A stretch of DNA of 64,000 bases from Pseudoclavibacter endophyticus (GCF_008831085.1 NZ_WBJY01000001.1:930001-994000), one strand, 5' to 3'. Positions 17,601 through 25,849 are shown, counted from the first letter of the stretch. Notes: a model not told the origin generated them from the sequence alone. Translations and numbers: made by a program.

Positions 17601-18885
17601 CGGCGACGTCGAGCTCGATCAGGCCGACGAGACGCCGGCCGACCTCGAGACCCGGGCCGACGACTCGATCTTCTCCCGCCTCGCGTCGCTGCTTCCCGAG
17701 TTCCGCCTCACGCACAGCTACCGGGCGGGCGGCGAGGACCTCGCGGAGCTCGTGAACCGCCGCTTCTACGGCGGCGAGATTCGCGCCATGCCCTGGGCGG
17801 GCACCTTCCTGGGACACCCCAGCCTGTCGTACGTGTTCGTCGAGGGCGGCACCGGCATGCCAGACCCCACGTCTGGCGCGGTCGAGTCGACCGATGCGGA
17901 GGTGACGCGCGTCGTCGAGCTCGTCATCGACCACGCACTCCACCGTCCACGAGAGTCGCTCATGGTCGTGACCGCGTCGCCCCGCCACGCGGCGCGCGTG
18001 CAGCAGGCCGTCTACTCGGCGGTCTCGAGGCGCCAGGACCTCGCGTCGTTCTTCACGCAGGAGCGCGGCGAGCCATTCCTCTCGACCACCATCGACCAGG
18101 CGACCGCGCAGTCGCGCGACCGCGTGATCTTCTCGATCGGATTCGGACGTACCCCGCACGGGAAGGTGCTGTCGAACTTCGGCGTGCTCGGCACGCCCCG
18201 CGGGGAGCACGCGCTCGCCGTGGCGATGACCCGCGCTCGCCGCTCCCTCGTCATCGTTTCGTGCGTGCGCCCCAGCGAGCTGGACCCGTCGCGCTACACC
18301 CCTGGCACGCTCGCGCTCGCGCAGATTCTCGGCGAGGCCGAGACCCGTGACCTCGCCGCTCGCTCGGGCGACGCGCACGAGCATCCGCTGCTCCTCGATC
18401 TTGCGCACCGGCTCGAGGCGTTCGGGATGCGCGTCGAGCTCGACTACCGAGGTCGCGTGCCCCTCGCCGCCGCATACGGGGGACGGGCGATCGCCATCGA
18501 CACCGACGCCCTCGACGGGGAGGTCGCCGGCAACGGCGCGCCCACCCTGCGTGAGTCGCTGCGCCTGCGGCCGGAACTGCTCAAGCGCCTCGGCTGGTAC
18601 TACCTCCGCGTGCACTCGTTCGAGCTGTTCGCCACGCCAGAGGTGATCGCCGAACGCATCGCCGTGGCGCTCGAGGTGCCGCGCCCGACAGGGGCGACCG
18701 AGGTGGAGCCGTCGACGGCACGAGCCGAGCTCGCGGGCGCCAGGGAACTCGAGGCGGATGCTCCCGCCAGGTCGGCGGCCGCGGCTGCCGACCTGGCGAT
18801 GGGCCGCACGCCGCCGGCCGCGGAACGGCCCGGCGGGGTGGCAGGGGACGAGCCATCGTCCGGAAGCCAGAGCGAGCCGGGGTAG
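14623..18885 (+). CDS. Large SF1/Upf1-helicase-like protein with degenerate Walker motifs
   Basis: 1420 aa from the GTG at 14623 (GTG 14632 is equally possible; no strong ribosome site). The N-terminal 150 residues are acidic/Arg-rich. The middle shows a P-loop-like GAMPGAGLTQTVVNA (about residue 421) where the invariant Lys is Leu. A later AILLDAAAVSTAE stands where helicases have DEAS, and FGDPVTQLPGP resembles motif III. The C-terminal SF1 core has QATAQSRDRVIFSIG and MTRARRSLVIVS, and ends with a nuclease-like fold region. With Walker A and B residues missing, ATP hydrolysis is doubtful; a structural or regulatory nucleic-acid role is possible. Confidence 0.7.
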   Translation: MTTVWGLFRKREPAPPEPERLGGGTGASGEVATTEDLTDVREHVRGRSATADDDRIRGRIGTATEFDESEEGPASWVAEAVANRASTRRARPGADTTTEPVAGDASNDTDRADRDRADIERLERERAEAERRSATLQAARASWLDSLSVVGGPATLLFFLEEPGTFIELTSAHPGGIAALVAEKPVLLSNLVRESTTFRGVREAADRIARKGGELVSSRGMSTIALATGIVEWTHDGLHHRAPILTRPISLRRLGRDYEVLLKGQSHVNASLVRALANQFGVRLVPRELLALAKGTDSFLPQPVFDHVREAIAGITGATVSARVVVSSFGDIADAMVFDASTADLAHPALRALAGDDEAIEGLRRAHGGPGLATEDEPRGDAERVSPDHRDPTTDRLLLDADSEQERVIDQIVSGRSLVVGAMPGAGLTQTVVNAIGSLVGEGKHVLVVSPRSASLQAIRQRLRAIGLDGLTVTPRTLRRDMIAAIARNERAERPQLTDLNDALVRLRHVLADYRAALHRVDQETGVSVVQALDELSALELADIPPATTARLDRDTIVRLATGRDEVAAQLREVGRLGEFKYGPDDSPWYGVAFESMDDANLAQQTAIELAGGRLWDVVTDARELVGRTRLRPAATFAELGIYLRLLLDVRETLDRFRPEVFDRSLADLIVATGPRRDTTEMSSSRRRQLKQLAREYVRPGLSVGDLHEALQLVQRQRILWQRYSTDGSTPTVPTGIAEVRARHREIAEKLRIIDEPLVEAGALPLADMPLADMPLDELPGRLDELAAESEVLHNLVERLRITEKLRELGLEPLLTDLADRHVAPDDLAAELELAWWQSVLEDALERDKALLSANTRTLARLESDFRTVDQAHTEAGAARLRWQLAEEWRVAIVDHADEAEALRAMLRSPGVSPTRLAAEAGNVSQPVAKVWVASPGDVPLIASGITFDTAILLDAAAVSTAEAIGTVRRADQLVAFGDPVTQLPGPFSIAVRGDVELDQADETPADLETRADDSIFSRLASLLPEFRLTHSYRAGGEDLAELVNRRFYGGEIRAMPWAGTFLGHPSLSYVFVEGGTGMPDPTSGAVESTDAEVTRVVELVIDHALHRPRESLMVVTASPRHAARVQQAVYSAVSRRQDLASFFTQERGEPFLSTTIDQATAQSRDRVIFSIGFGRTPHGKVLSNFGVLGTPRGEHALAVAMTRARRSLVIVSCVRPSELDPSRYTPGTLALAQILGEAETRDLAARSGDAHEHPLLLDLAHRLEAFGMRVELDYRGRVPLAAAYGGRAIAIDTDALDGEVAGNGAPTLRESLRLRPELLKRLGWYYLRVHSFELFATPEVIAERIAVALEVPRPTGATEVEPSTARAELAGARELEADAPARSAAAAADLAMGRTPPAAERPGGVAGDEPSSGSQSEPG

Positions 18886-19092
18886 GGGCCGGAGGCCGAC
18901 GACGTCGTCGATGCCGATACCGCTGGGGACCGCGTCTGGATCCAGCGCCGTAGGAGGACGAACGGGCCCCGAGGCATCGCCGGAATGCGCCGTGTCGCGA
19001 TGACGTTGCCCGTTGGGTCAGAATGTCTCGGGCCCGGATGGCCGGGCCGGCGCTCGAGAGCCGGGTGCGACGCAAGCGAGGGGGACTCGGTC

Positions 19093-19314
19093 ATGGCAGG
19101 CAGAACACACCGCCGCGTTCGAACCGAGCCCGTCCCTGGCGTCGACCCGTCGCCGCAGCTGTTCCCCGACGGGCGCGCGATCGATGCGGAGCTCGCGGCG
19201 GAGGACCGGCTCGGGGCGTGGGGCGACGACGAAGGCCCTGAGGTGCTGCCGGACGCCGCCGCAGCCAGCAACGCGGAGCGCCTCGAGCGCGACCGCCCGC
19301 CGCACTATGCCTGA
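19093..19314 (+). CDS. Small conserved hypothetical protein
   Basis: 73 aa, hydrophilic and acidic, ending ERLERDRPPHYA. A GA-rich site (GAGGGGG) precedes the ATG. It overlaps the start of the MFS gene by 8 bp, so it is translationally coupled to it. Short acidic proteins ending in a PPH-aromatic motif occur beside the large helicase in related genomes, to my knowledge without assigned function. Confidence 0.6.
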   Translation: MAGRTHRRVRTEPVPGVDPSPQLFPDGRAIDAELAAEDRLGAWGDDEGPEVLPDAAAASNAERLERDRPPHYA

Positions 19315-20542
19315 ACGGCATCCGGATCCCGACGGGGCCGACGAGAACGCCGAGGAAGCGCCCGAGGCCTCCGCGCGCATCCCGGTTGAGATCTGGACGC
19401 TCCTGGTCGCCACCTTCTTCATGGCGCTGGGTTTCGGGCTGGTGGTGCCCGTCCTTCCGCAGTTTGCGAGCAGCTTCGGCGTCGGCGCCACGCTCGTCGC
19501 CATTGTCGTGAGCGCGTTCGCGTTCGTGCGTCTCGTGAGCGCGCCCCTCGGCGGAGTGCTCGTCAACAGGTTCGGCGAGCGCGGCACGTACGTCGCCGGC
19601 ATGCTCATCGTCGCCGCCTCGACCTATGCGACCGCATTCGCGGCCGAGTACTGGCAGCTGCTCGTGTATCGGGGCCTCGGCGGGGTCGGTTCGGTCATGT
19701 TCACGATCGCGTCAGCCGGCATTCTCGCAAAGTACTCGCCGCCGGGCATCCGCGGTCGCGTCTCGGCGCTGTGGGGCGGGATGTTCCTGGTCGGGAACAT
19801 CTCCGGCCCGATCGCGGGTGGCCTGCTCGGTCAGTTCGGCATGCAGCTGCCGTTCTTCGTGTACGGCACCGCCATGGTGATCTCGGCGCTCATCGTCGCG
19901 GTCTCCGCGGTCCGCAACCGCGGGACCGCCCGCACCGACACGGCGCCGCAACTGCCGCCGCGGACGCTGCGGGAGGTGCTGCGAGACGGAGCGTTCCTCC
20001 GCCTGCTCGGGAGCGGTTTCGCGAACGGCTGGGTGAATTTCGGCGTCCGCGCAGCCACGATTCCCCTCTTCGTCGCGGCCGCCGTGAGCAGCGAGCCGTG
20101 GGTGGCGGGTGCCGTCATCGCGACGACGGCTGTCGGCAACGTGGTGTCGCTGCCGTGGGCGGGGCGTGCGGCCGACCGGATCGGTCGCAAACCGCTCGTC
20201 ATCTGGGGCGCGTTGATCGCCGGGGTGTCGCTCGTGGTGATGATCCCCGTGCAGGACATTGCGTCGCTGCTCGTCGTCGGCTTCGTCGGCGGGCTCGGAG
20301 CCGGGCTCATGGCGCCGGCGAATCAAGCCATGGCCGCCGACATCGTCGGCCACGGGCGGTCGGGTGGTCAGGTGCTCTCGACGTTCCAGATGTCGCAGGA
20401 TCTCGGAACGATCGTGGGCCCGATCGTGACGGGCGTCATCATCGACGGGCTCGGGTACGGGTGGGCATTCGCCCTGGCCGGGGCGGTCATGGTCGCGTCA
20501 GGCATGGTCTGGGTGCGCGGCCCCGAGACGCTCGGCCGCTAG
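19307..20542 (+). CDS. MFS transporter (drug/metabolite efflux type)
   Basis: 411 aa with about 12 hydrophobic segments. Motif A-like sequence is present in the first half (VNRFGERGTYVAG) and repeated as AGRAADRIGRKPLVIWG in the second half. RGLGGVGSVMFTIASAG resembles motif B of 12-TM drug antiporters. The cytosolic N-terminus is acidic (PDGADENAEEAPEAS). Likely a proton-coupled exporter; substrate unknown. Confidence 0.85.
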   Translation: MPERHPDPDGADENAEEAPEASARIPVEIWTLLVATFFMALGFGLVVPVLPQFASSFGVGATLVAIVVSAFAFVRLVSAPLGGVLVNRFGERGTYVAGMLIVAASTYATAFAAEYWQLLVYRGLGGVGSVMFTIASAGILAKYSPPGIRGRVSALWGGMFLVGNISGPIAGGLLGQFGMQLPFFVYGTAMVISALIVAVSAVRNRGTARTDTAPQLPPRTLREVLRDGAFLRLLGSGFANGWVNFGVRAATIPLFVAAAVSSEPWVAGAVIATTAVGNVVSLPWAGRAADRIGRKPLVIWGALIAGVSLVVMIPVQDIASLLVVGFVGGLGAGLMAPANQAMAADIVGHGRSGGQVLSTFQMSQDLGTIVGPIVTGVIIDGLGYGWAFALAGAVMVASGMVWVRGPETLGR

Positions 20543-20572
20543 CCGCAAACTCGTCGAGGGGGCGCCGAATCC

Positions 20573-20611
20573 CCGGTTCGGCCCGCAGTCTGCGGCGACC
20601 GGCCGAACGGG
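20573..20611. terminator. Terminator between convergent MFS and mscL genes
   Basis: Arms 20573-20583 and 20601-20611 pair with one mismatch, and an inner 4-bp hairpin (20584-20587 with 20591-20594) sits inside. It lies between the MFS stop and the mscL stop. Confidence 0.6.
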
Positions 20612-20615
20612 ACGA

Positions 20616-21014
20616 CTACGCCGTCCGCTGCGCCTTCAGGAGATCGCGAATTTCTGCGAGCAGGTCGGTCTCGGTCGGTGCCGCTTCGGGACGGGGCTGC
20701 GGCCCGCCGTGCTTGAGCTGGTACCCGCGCTTCTGAAGAGCGTTGACGGGCAGGATCAGGCAGAAGTACACGATCGCCGCGATGAGGAAGAAGTTGATGA
20801 CGGCAGCGATCACCAGGCCGATGCCGAGGTCGATGGCGCCGATCGAGACGGTGGCGTTGGCGATGTTGTCGGCCTGGAACAGCTGCGCGATGATCGGGTT
20901 GAAGATGCCGGCGACGAGCGCGTCGACGATCGCCGTGAACGCGCCGCCGATGATGACTGCCACGGCGAGGTCCATCACGTTGCCGCGCATGATGAAGTCC
21001 TTGAAGCCCTTCAA
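20616..21014 (-). CDS. mscL: Large-conductance mechanosensitive channel MscL
   Basis: 132 aa. FKDFIMRGNVMDLAVAVIIG and the second helix NFFLIAAIVYFCLILPVN are hallmarks of MscL, with a charged C-terminal bundle (ETDLLAEIRDLLKAQ). The pentameric channel releases solutes on hypo-osmotic shock, which fits an organism that makes ectoine nearby. The start is TTG (complement of 21012-21014), with GAGGGAG upstream. Confidence 0.95.
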   Translation of the reverse strand: MKGFKDFIMRGNVMDLAVAVIIGGAFTAIVDALVAGIFNPIIAQLFQADNIANATVSIGAIDLGIGLVIAAVINFFLIAAIVYFCLILPVNALQKRGYQLKHGGPQPRPEAAPTETDLLAEIRDLLKAQRTA

Positions 21015-21103
21015 CGGCGCTCCCTCTTTCGATCAGTCGGATCGGGACGGTGAACCGGCTGCGGTGCGGGGGCGGAGGTCCGCCACGGACGACCGATGCG
21101 CGA

Positions 21104-21442
21104 TTACGCGGTTGCGGACGTTGACGCGCCGCCGGCTGCGGCGGGTGCCGGGGGAGTGCTCACCGGGGGAGTGCTCGCCGGAGCCGACGGTGCCGCTGCG
21201 TCTGACGACGAGCCGGTCTCGTTCGCCCCGGACTCCGTGGTGCTCGAAGCGGGCTTCTTGGCGCCGGCTCCGTGGTCATTTCGGTAGAAACCGGAACCCT
21301 TGAACGCGATGCCGACCGCGCCGAACAGCTTGCGCAACTGGCCGCCGCACTCAGGGCAGAGGGTCAGCGACGCATCGCTGAAGGACTGATGGATATCGAA
21401 GGCGTTGCTGCATGCGGTGCAACGGTACGAGTACTTGGGCAT
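21104..21442 (-). CDS. FmdB-type zinc-ribbon protein
   Basis: 112 aa. The N-terminal zinc ribbon (PKYSYRCTACSNAF ... LCPECGG) has two CxxC pairs, as in FmdB/CxxC_CxxC_SSSS regulators. The ribbon is followed by KGSGFYRND and a long Ser/Thr/Ala/Pro-rich tail typical of actinobacterial members. GGAAAG lies upstream of the ATG at 21442; a GTG nine bases earlier is possible. The gene is divergent from ectA. Confidence 0.85.
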   Translation of the reverse strand: MPKYSYRCTACSNAFDIHQSFSDASLTLCPECGGQLRKLFGAVGIAFKGSGFYRNDHGAGAKKPASSTTESGANETGSSSDAAAPSAPASTPPVSTPPAPAAAGGASTSATA

Positions 21443-21598
21443 GTGACTCACTTTCCAAGTTCAATATGGTACGCGTTGCGTGCCGCGTCACAACCACACG
21501 GGCGACGAGTACGATCCGCCCGAGGCCGCCTCGCCCGGCATCTGCAGCCCGAGGCCCACCGCTGCGATCCGCAGCATCGTGCGCGACGCGCCGATCAC

Positions 21599-21627
21599 TT
21601 GGGAGTCTCAGGAAGGCTCGATATCGT
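21599..21627 (+). promoter_or_regulatory. Putative ectA promoter (leaderless transcript)
   Basis: TTGGGA (21599-21604) and TATCGT (21622-21627) are 17 bp apart. Transcription would start only a few bases before the ATG at 21638, and no ribosome site is visible, so ectA is probably translated from a leaderless mRNA. Confidence 0.55.
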
Positions 21628-21637
21628 TGATAAAGTC

Positions 21638-22171
21638 ATGTTTACTCTCCTTGAAGATAAACGTCAGGATTCGCGCTCTACGGGAACGCGAATCATCACC
21701 CCGACTGTGGAGCACGGCGCCGACGTGTGGCGCGTCGCGAAGGGTACGGACGAACTCGACCTGAATTCGTCGTACATGTACCTGCTCCTCGTCCGTGATT
21801 TCGCGGACACGTGCCGCGTCGCGGTGCAGGACGACGAGGTCGTCGCATTCGTTCTCGGCTACCGAAGGTCGGAAGACCCGGAAAGGCTGTTCATCTGGCA
21901 GGTCGCGGTCGACGCGAGCCACCGAGGCGAGGGCCTCGCGAGCCGCCTCGTCGATGATCTCGTCATGTCGAACGTGAACAGCGAAGCGCCGATTCGCTTT
22001 ATCGAAACGACGGTGACCGCCGAGAACACGGCATCACGCAATCTCTTCGGCAGCCTGGCCAAGCGCTGGGGCACGAAGCTCGTCACGGAGGAGCTCTTCG
22101 AGGAAGAGCACTTTCCCGACTCGCACGACGCCGAGCGGCTGCACATCATCGGCCCCCTTCCGGCCCGCTGA
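21638..22171 (+). CDS. ectA: L-2,4-diaminobutyrate acetyltransferase EctA
   Basis: 177 aa GNAT enzyme of the usual EctA length. It acetylates diaminobutyrate on N-gamma with acetyl-CoA, the second step of ectoine synthesis. Acetyl-CoA binding motif FIWQVAVDASHRGEGLASRL and the family-typical LNSSYMYLLLVRDF are visible, as is ETTVTAENTASRNLF. First gene of ectABC. The start at 21638 gives the family N-terminus; the frame is open upstream but lacks ribosome sites. Confidence 0.9.
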   Translation: MFTLLEDKRQDSRSTGTRIITPTVEHGADVWRVAKGTDELDLNSSYMYLLLVRDFADTCRVAVQDDEVVAFVLGYRRSEDPERLFIWQVAVDASHRGEGLASRLVDDLVMSNVNSEAPIRFIETTVTAENTASRNLFGSLAKRWGTKLVTEELFEEEHFPDSHDAERLHIIGPLPAR

Positions 22172-22219
22172 GCGACTCCAGGCCAACGCCGAGAACGACG
22201 CCGATACAGAACGACACGT

Positions 22220-22262
22220 CTGGGAGCCGCTCCCAGCCCCGAGCGCCCGAGCGGCGCTCGGG
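22220..22262 (+). repeat. Two tandem hairpins in the ectA-ectB intergenic region
   Basis: 7-bp stem 22220-22226 with 22230-22236 (3-nt loop), directly followed by a 10-bp stem 22238-22247 with 22253-22262 (5-nt loop). There is no T-run. They could stabilise the upstream mRNA end, attenuate, or tune ectB expression. Confidence 0.6.
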
Positions 22263-22327
22263 CAACCCGTGGGCGCGCGCGTGCCGCTGATGGAGCGCCT
22301 CCCACGACAGAGCCCGAGGAGGCCCCT

Positions 22328-23623
22328 ATCGCCCTCGCAAATTCGGAACTGACCGACCTCAGCATCTTCGAGAATCTCGAGTCGCAAGTTCGCAGCTACT
22401 CACGATCCTGGCCCGTGGTATTCGATCGCGCCGTCGGCAGCGTCATGTACGACGAGCACGGCAACGAATACCTCGACTTCTTCGCCGGAGCCGGTGCGCT
22501 CAACTACGGGCACAACAACCCCGTGCTCAAGGATGTGCTGTTGCGATACCTCGCAGACGACCGCGTTATCCATTCGCTCGACATGTTCACAACAGCGCGC
22601 CGCGAATTTCTGCAGTCGTTCAGCGAGGTGATTCTCGAGCCACGGAACCTCGACTACCGCGTCGTCTTCCCCGGCCCCGGCGGGGCGAACGCCGTGGAAG
22701 CTGCGCTGAAGCTCGCGCGCAAGGTCACCGGTCGCGAATCAGTCGTCAACTTCACGAACGCGTTCCACGGCATGACGCTCGGCGCCCTCTCGGTGACGGG
22801 CAACTCGCTCAAGCGAGGCGGGGCGGGCGTGCCGCTCGTGCACGCGACCCCCATGCCGTACGACGATTACTTCAACCGGGACTACCCGGACTTCCTCTAC
22901 CTCGAGCGCCTGCTCGGCGACAGCGGGAGCGGGCTCAACACCCCGGCCGCCGTGATCGTCGAGACCGTCCAGGGCGAGGGAGGCATCAACGCGGCGCGGG
23001 CCGAGTGGCTCCGAGGACTGGCCGACCTGTGCAAGCGGCACGACATCCTGCTCATCGTCGACGACATCCAGATGGGATGCGGTCGTACTGGCGGGTTCTT
23101 CAGCTTCGAAGAGGCGGGCATCGTGCCCGACATCGTCACGCTCTCGAAGTCGATCGGCGCATCCGGACTGCCGATGGCCCTCACGCTCGTGCGGCCCGAC
23201 CTCGACATCTGGGAGCCAGGCGAGCACAACGGTACGTTCCGGGGCATCGCACCGGCCTTCGCGACGGCGAGCGCGGCGATCAACGAGTACTGGCGCGACG
23301 ACACGCTCGAGCGCTCGACCCTCGAGAAGGGGGCTCGAGTCGAGTCGCGCTGGAACTCCCTCGTCGCCAAGCACACTGACGCCGACGGTGAGGGGCAGCT
23401 CGTCGCGAAAGGCCGGGGCCTGGCCCGAGGCCTGCAGCTGCCCACCGGCGCGCAGGCCGACGCGGTCGCCCGCGGGGCATTCGAACGCGGCCTGCTCATC
23501 GAGACTTCCGGGCCGGAGGGCGAGGTCCTCAAGCTCATGCCAGCGCTCACCATCACGGATGCCCAGCTCGATCGCGGCCTCGACATCATCGACGCCGCCG
23601 TCGCAGAGGTCCTCGGGGCGTAG
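22328..23623 (+). CDS. ectB: Diaminobutyrate-2-oxoglutarate transaminase EctB (apparent ATC start)
   Basis: 431 aa PLP enzyme making diaminobutyrate from aspartate semialdehyde and glutamate. Lys274 (TLSKSIG) and VDDIQMGCGRTGG are present. The conserved EctB N-terminus (LSIFENLESQVRSYSRSWPV) is in frame, but no ATG, GTG or TTG lies between it and the upstream sequence. GAGGAGG (22316-22322) stands five bases before ATC at 22328, making ATC the best start; CTG 22349 is less well placed, and GTG 22415 would remove conserved residues. Second gene of ectABC, 156 bp after ectA. Confidence 0.85.
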   Translation: MALANSELTDLSIFENLESQVRSYSRSWPVVFDRAVGSVMYDEHGNEYLDFFAGAGALNYGHNNPVLKDVLLRYLADDRVIHSLDMFTTARREFLQSFSEVILEPRNLDYRVVFPGPGGANAVEAALKLARKVTGRESVVNFTNAFHGMTLGALSVTGNSLKRGGAGVPLVHATPMPYDDYFNRDYPDFLYLERLLGDSGSGLNTPAAVIVETVQGEGGINAARAEWLRGLADLCKRHDILLIVDDIQMGCGRTGGFFSFEEAGIVPDIVTLSKSIGASGLPMALTLVRPDLDIWEPGEHNGTFRGIAPAFATASAAINEYWRDDTLERSTLEKGARVESRWNSLVAKHTDADGEGQLVAKGRGLARGLQLPTGAQADAVARGAFERGLLIETSGPEGEVLKLMPALTITDAQLDRGLDIIDAAVAEVLGA

Positions 23624-23650
23624 CTCCGAGGCGGAAACGAGAGGATCACC

Positions 23651-24103
23651 ATGATCGTTCGGACGCTTGACGAGATCACCGACACGGCCGCCGATATCAA
23701 GACCGAGAACTGGCGCAGCAAGCGCATCATCCTCGCGCGCGACCGCGTGGGGTTCTCGCTGCACGAGACGACGCTGTACGCGGGTACCGAGTCGGAGTTC
23801 TGCTACCAGAACCACATCGAGGCCGTCTGGGTCATCGAGGGTGAAGGGGAGATCGAAGACCTCGGCACGGGCGAGGTGTACGAGCTTCGCCCCGGCTCGA
23901 TCTACCTGCTCAACGACCATGACCGGCACCGCGTGCGCCCCCGCACCGACCTGCGTGTCGCGTGCGTGTTCAACCCGCCCGTCACGGGCCGTGAGGTGCA
24001 CGACGAGAACGGCGTGTACCCGGTCGTCACGCTCGAAGAGGCAGAGGCCATCGAGGCCGCCGAGGCGGCTGAGACGTCGACGCCGGCCGGTTCGAGCGAG
24101 TAG
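23651..24103 (+). CDS. ectC: L-ectoine synthase EctC
   Basis: 150 aa cupin. It cyclises N-gamma-acetyl-diaminobutyrate to ectoine. Family blocks: IVRTLDEI at the start, WRSKRIILARDRVGFSLHET, NHIEAVWVIEGEGEIEDL, the cupin PGSIYLLNDHDRHRVR and CVFNPPVTGREVHDENGVYP. Its 27-bp distance from ectB and the GAGAGG site show operon membership. No ectD hydroxylase follows, so ectoine rather than hydroxyectoine is expected. The C-terminal Glu/Ala tail is an extension. Confidence 0.95.
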   Translation: MIVRTLDEITDTAADIKTENWRSKRIILARDRVGFSLHETTLYAGTESEFCYQNHIEAVWVIEGEGEIEDLGTGEVYELRPGSIYLLNDHDRHRVRPRTDLRVACVFNPPVTGREVHDENGVYPVVTLEEAEAIEAAEAAETSTPAGSSE

Positions 24104-24124
24104 TTTCCCCCGGCGACGGCCGCT

Positions 24125-24155
24125 CGGGCCCGGCTCCTGCGTGGAGCCGGGCCCG
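24125..24155. terminator. Terminator after ectC, convergent with the cyclo-ligase gene
   Basis: 13-bp perfect stem (24125-24137 with 24143-24155) and a 5-nt loop, 21 bp after the ectC stop. Confidence 0.75.
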
Positions 24156-24192
24156 TGGTGCGTGCGGTGGCAGCTGGGCTCGGCCCGTGGGG

Positions 24193-24813
24193 TCAACCCG
24201 GAGCGAAGCGAAGCAGGCCGGACGGCGTGAGCACCCCGTCGATCGGCACGTCGTGCGGCTCGGTCGGCACCGAATCGAGCACGTCGTCGTCGAAGACGAT
24301 CGTGACGATGGGGGCGCGGACCGGTTCCGTGCCGCCGGCCACAGCATCCACCGGCCGGATACCTACGAGCGCGCGGTCGTAGTAGCCGCCGCCCCAGCCG
24401 AGTCGCCCGCCGTGGCGGTCGACGGCCGACGCGGGCGTGAACACGAGATCGGCGTCGCCGAGCGGGTCGCCGGCGAGGGCTGCTCCGATCGGCTCGGGTG
24501 TGCCGAGCCCGGGCGTCATCAGCTCGCCGCCGCCCGAGCACACCCACTCGAGCCCGCCGTCGAGGGTCGGGCGGGGGAGCAGCACGCGGATGCCCTCGTT
24601 GTCGAGCGCCGCAATGAGGCCGCGCGTGCCCGGTTCGGTCGGGGTGGAGAGGTAGAGCGCCACCGACTCGGCCCTCAACTCGCTGGCCAGTTCGAGGCCG
24701 TGCCGAGCGATCGCGGCGTCGGCCGCGTCGCGTTCGGCCTGCGGTCGGGCGCGCCGCCGTCGGCGAACCTCGGCACGGATGGCGCTTTTACGGGCGACGG
24801 CGTTGTCGGTCAT
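24193..24813 (-). CDS. 5-formyltetrahydrofolate cyclo-ligase family protein
   Basis: 206 aa. It converts 5-formyl-THF to 5,10-methenyl-THF with ATP. Visible are the N-terminal basic helix (RKSAIRAEVRRRRR), the folate/ATP motif LGWGGGYYDRAL and the closing VPTEPHDVPIDGVLTP. It is divergent from galU across 54 bp, a common actinobacterial arrangement. The ATG at 24813 has only a weak ribosome site. Confidence 0.9.
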   Translation of the reverse strand: MTDNAVARKSAIRAEVRRRRRARPQAERDAADAAIARHGLELASELRAESVALYLSTPTEPGTRGLIAALDNEGIRVLLPRPTLDGGLEWVCSGGGELMTPGLGTPEPIGAALAGDPLGDADLVFTPASAVDRHGGRLGWGGGYYDRALVGIRPVDAVAGGTEPVRAPIVTIVFDDDVLDSVPTEPHDVPIDGVLTPSGLLRFAPG

Positions 24814-24867
24814 GGCAACCAGGGTAGGCGTCACGCGTCGCCGTTCGTGCGCACTACCATCGTGGCC

Positions 24868-25842
24868 ATGCCCCAAACGCTGACAAAGGCGGTCATTCCC
24901 GCTGCCGGTCTCGGTACGCGATTTCTGCCGGCCACGAAGGCGATTCCGAAAGAAATGCTGCCGGTCGTCGACCGCCCCGCGATCCAGTATGTCGTCGAAG
25001 AGGCGGTCTCGGCCGGCCTCGGCGACGTCCTCATGATCACGGGTCGCAACAAGGCGCCGCTCGAGAACCATTTCGATCGGGTGGCCGAGCTCGAGGCCGC
25101 CCTGTTCGAGCGCGGGGCCGTCGGCAACCTTGAGCGCGTCCGCGCGTCGACCGAGCTGGCCGACGTGCACTACGTGCGCCAGGGGGATCCGCTTGGCCTC
25201 GGGCACGCCGTGCTCCGGGCGAAGATGCACGTGGGGGACGAGCCGTTCGCCGTGCTGCTCGGCGACGACATCATCAACGACGGCGGCGCGCTGCTGCGGC
25301 GCATGATCGAGGTGCACCACGAGACGAAGGCCTCGGTCATCGCGCTCATGGAGGTGGAAGAGTCGCAGGTGTCGTCGTACGGCGTCGTCGCGCACGAGCC
25401 GGGCGCCGACGACGACCTCGTGCGCGTCACGCGCCTCGTCGAGAAACCCACCCCAGCCGAGGCGCCATCGCGGCTCGCCATCATCGGGCGCTACCTGCTG
25501 CGCCCGGAGGTGTTCGAGGTGCTCGAGCGCACGCAGCCCGGTCGCGGCGGCGAAATCCAGCTCACCGACGCCCTGCAGGCGCTGGCCGGCGCGCCCGACG
25601 CGGGCGGCGTCATCGGCGTCGTGCACCGCGGCTCAAGGTACGACACTGGCAACAAGCTCGAATACCTCAAGGCCGTGGTCGAGCTCGCCTGTCGGCACGA
25701 CGAGGTCGGGCCCGAGCTTCGCGACTGGCTCATTGGTTTCGTGGCCAATGGGGGGCCGGACGCGAGCGCTTCGCCAGCCGAGCCGGTGGCCGTCGGCGCG
25801 GGACCCGGCGGCGACCGCGGGTATTCCGACCGTACCGGCTGA
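24868..25842 (+). CDS. galU: UTP-glucose-1-phosphate uridylyltransferase GalU
   Basis: 324 aa. It makes UDP-glucose for cell-envelope sugars. Nucleotidyltransferase signature AAGLGTRFLPATKAIPKEM (with the GTR and KEM elements) at residues 12-30, LLGDDIIND, and RYDTGNKLEYLKA near the C-terminus. The last 35 residues (PDASASPAEPVAV...) are an Ala/Pro/Gly tail outside the fold. It is followed after 7 bp by the acetyltransferase gene. Confidence 0.93.
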   Translation: MPQTLTKAVIPAAGLGTRFLPATKAIPKEMLPVVDRPAIQYVVEEAVSAGLGDVLMITGRNKAPLENHFDRVAELEAALFERGAVGNLERVRASTELADVHYVRQGDPLGLGHAVLRAKMHVGDEPFAVLLGDDIINDGGALLRRMIEVHHETKASVIALMEVEESQVSSYGVVAHEPGADDDLVRVTRLVEKPTPAEAPSRLAIIGRYLLRPEVFEVLERTQPGRGGEIQLTDALQALAGAPDAGGVIGVVHRGSRYDTGNKLEYLKAVVELACRHDEVGPELRDWLIGFVANGGPDASASPAEPVAVGAGPGGDRGYSDRTG

Positions 25843-25849
25843 CACGGCG

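Noticed and set aside
14845..18615. Long open frame antisense to the helicase-like gene (over 1200 codons)
   Set aside because: Arg/His/Glu-rich shadow of GC-rich sense codons, with no known motif; the sense frame has SF1 features.
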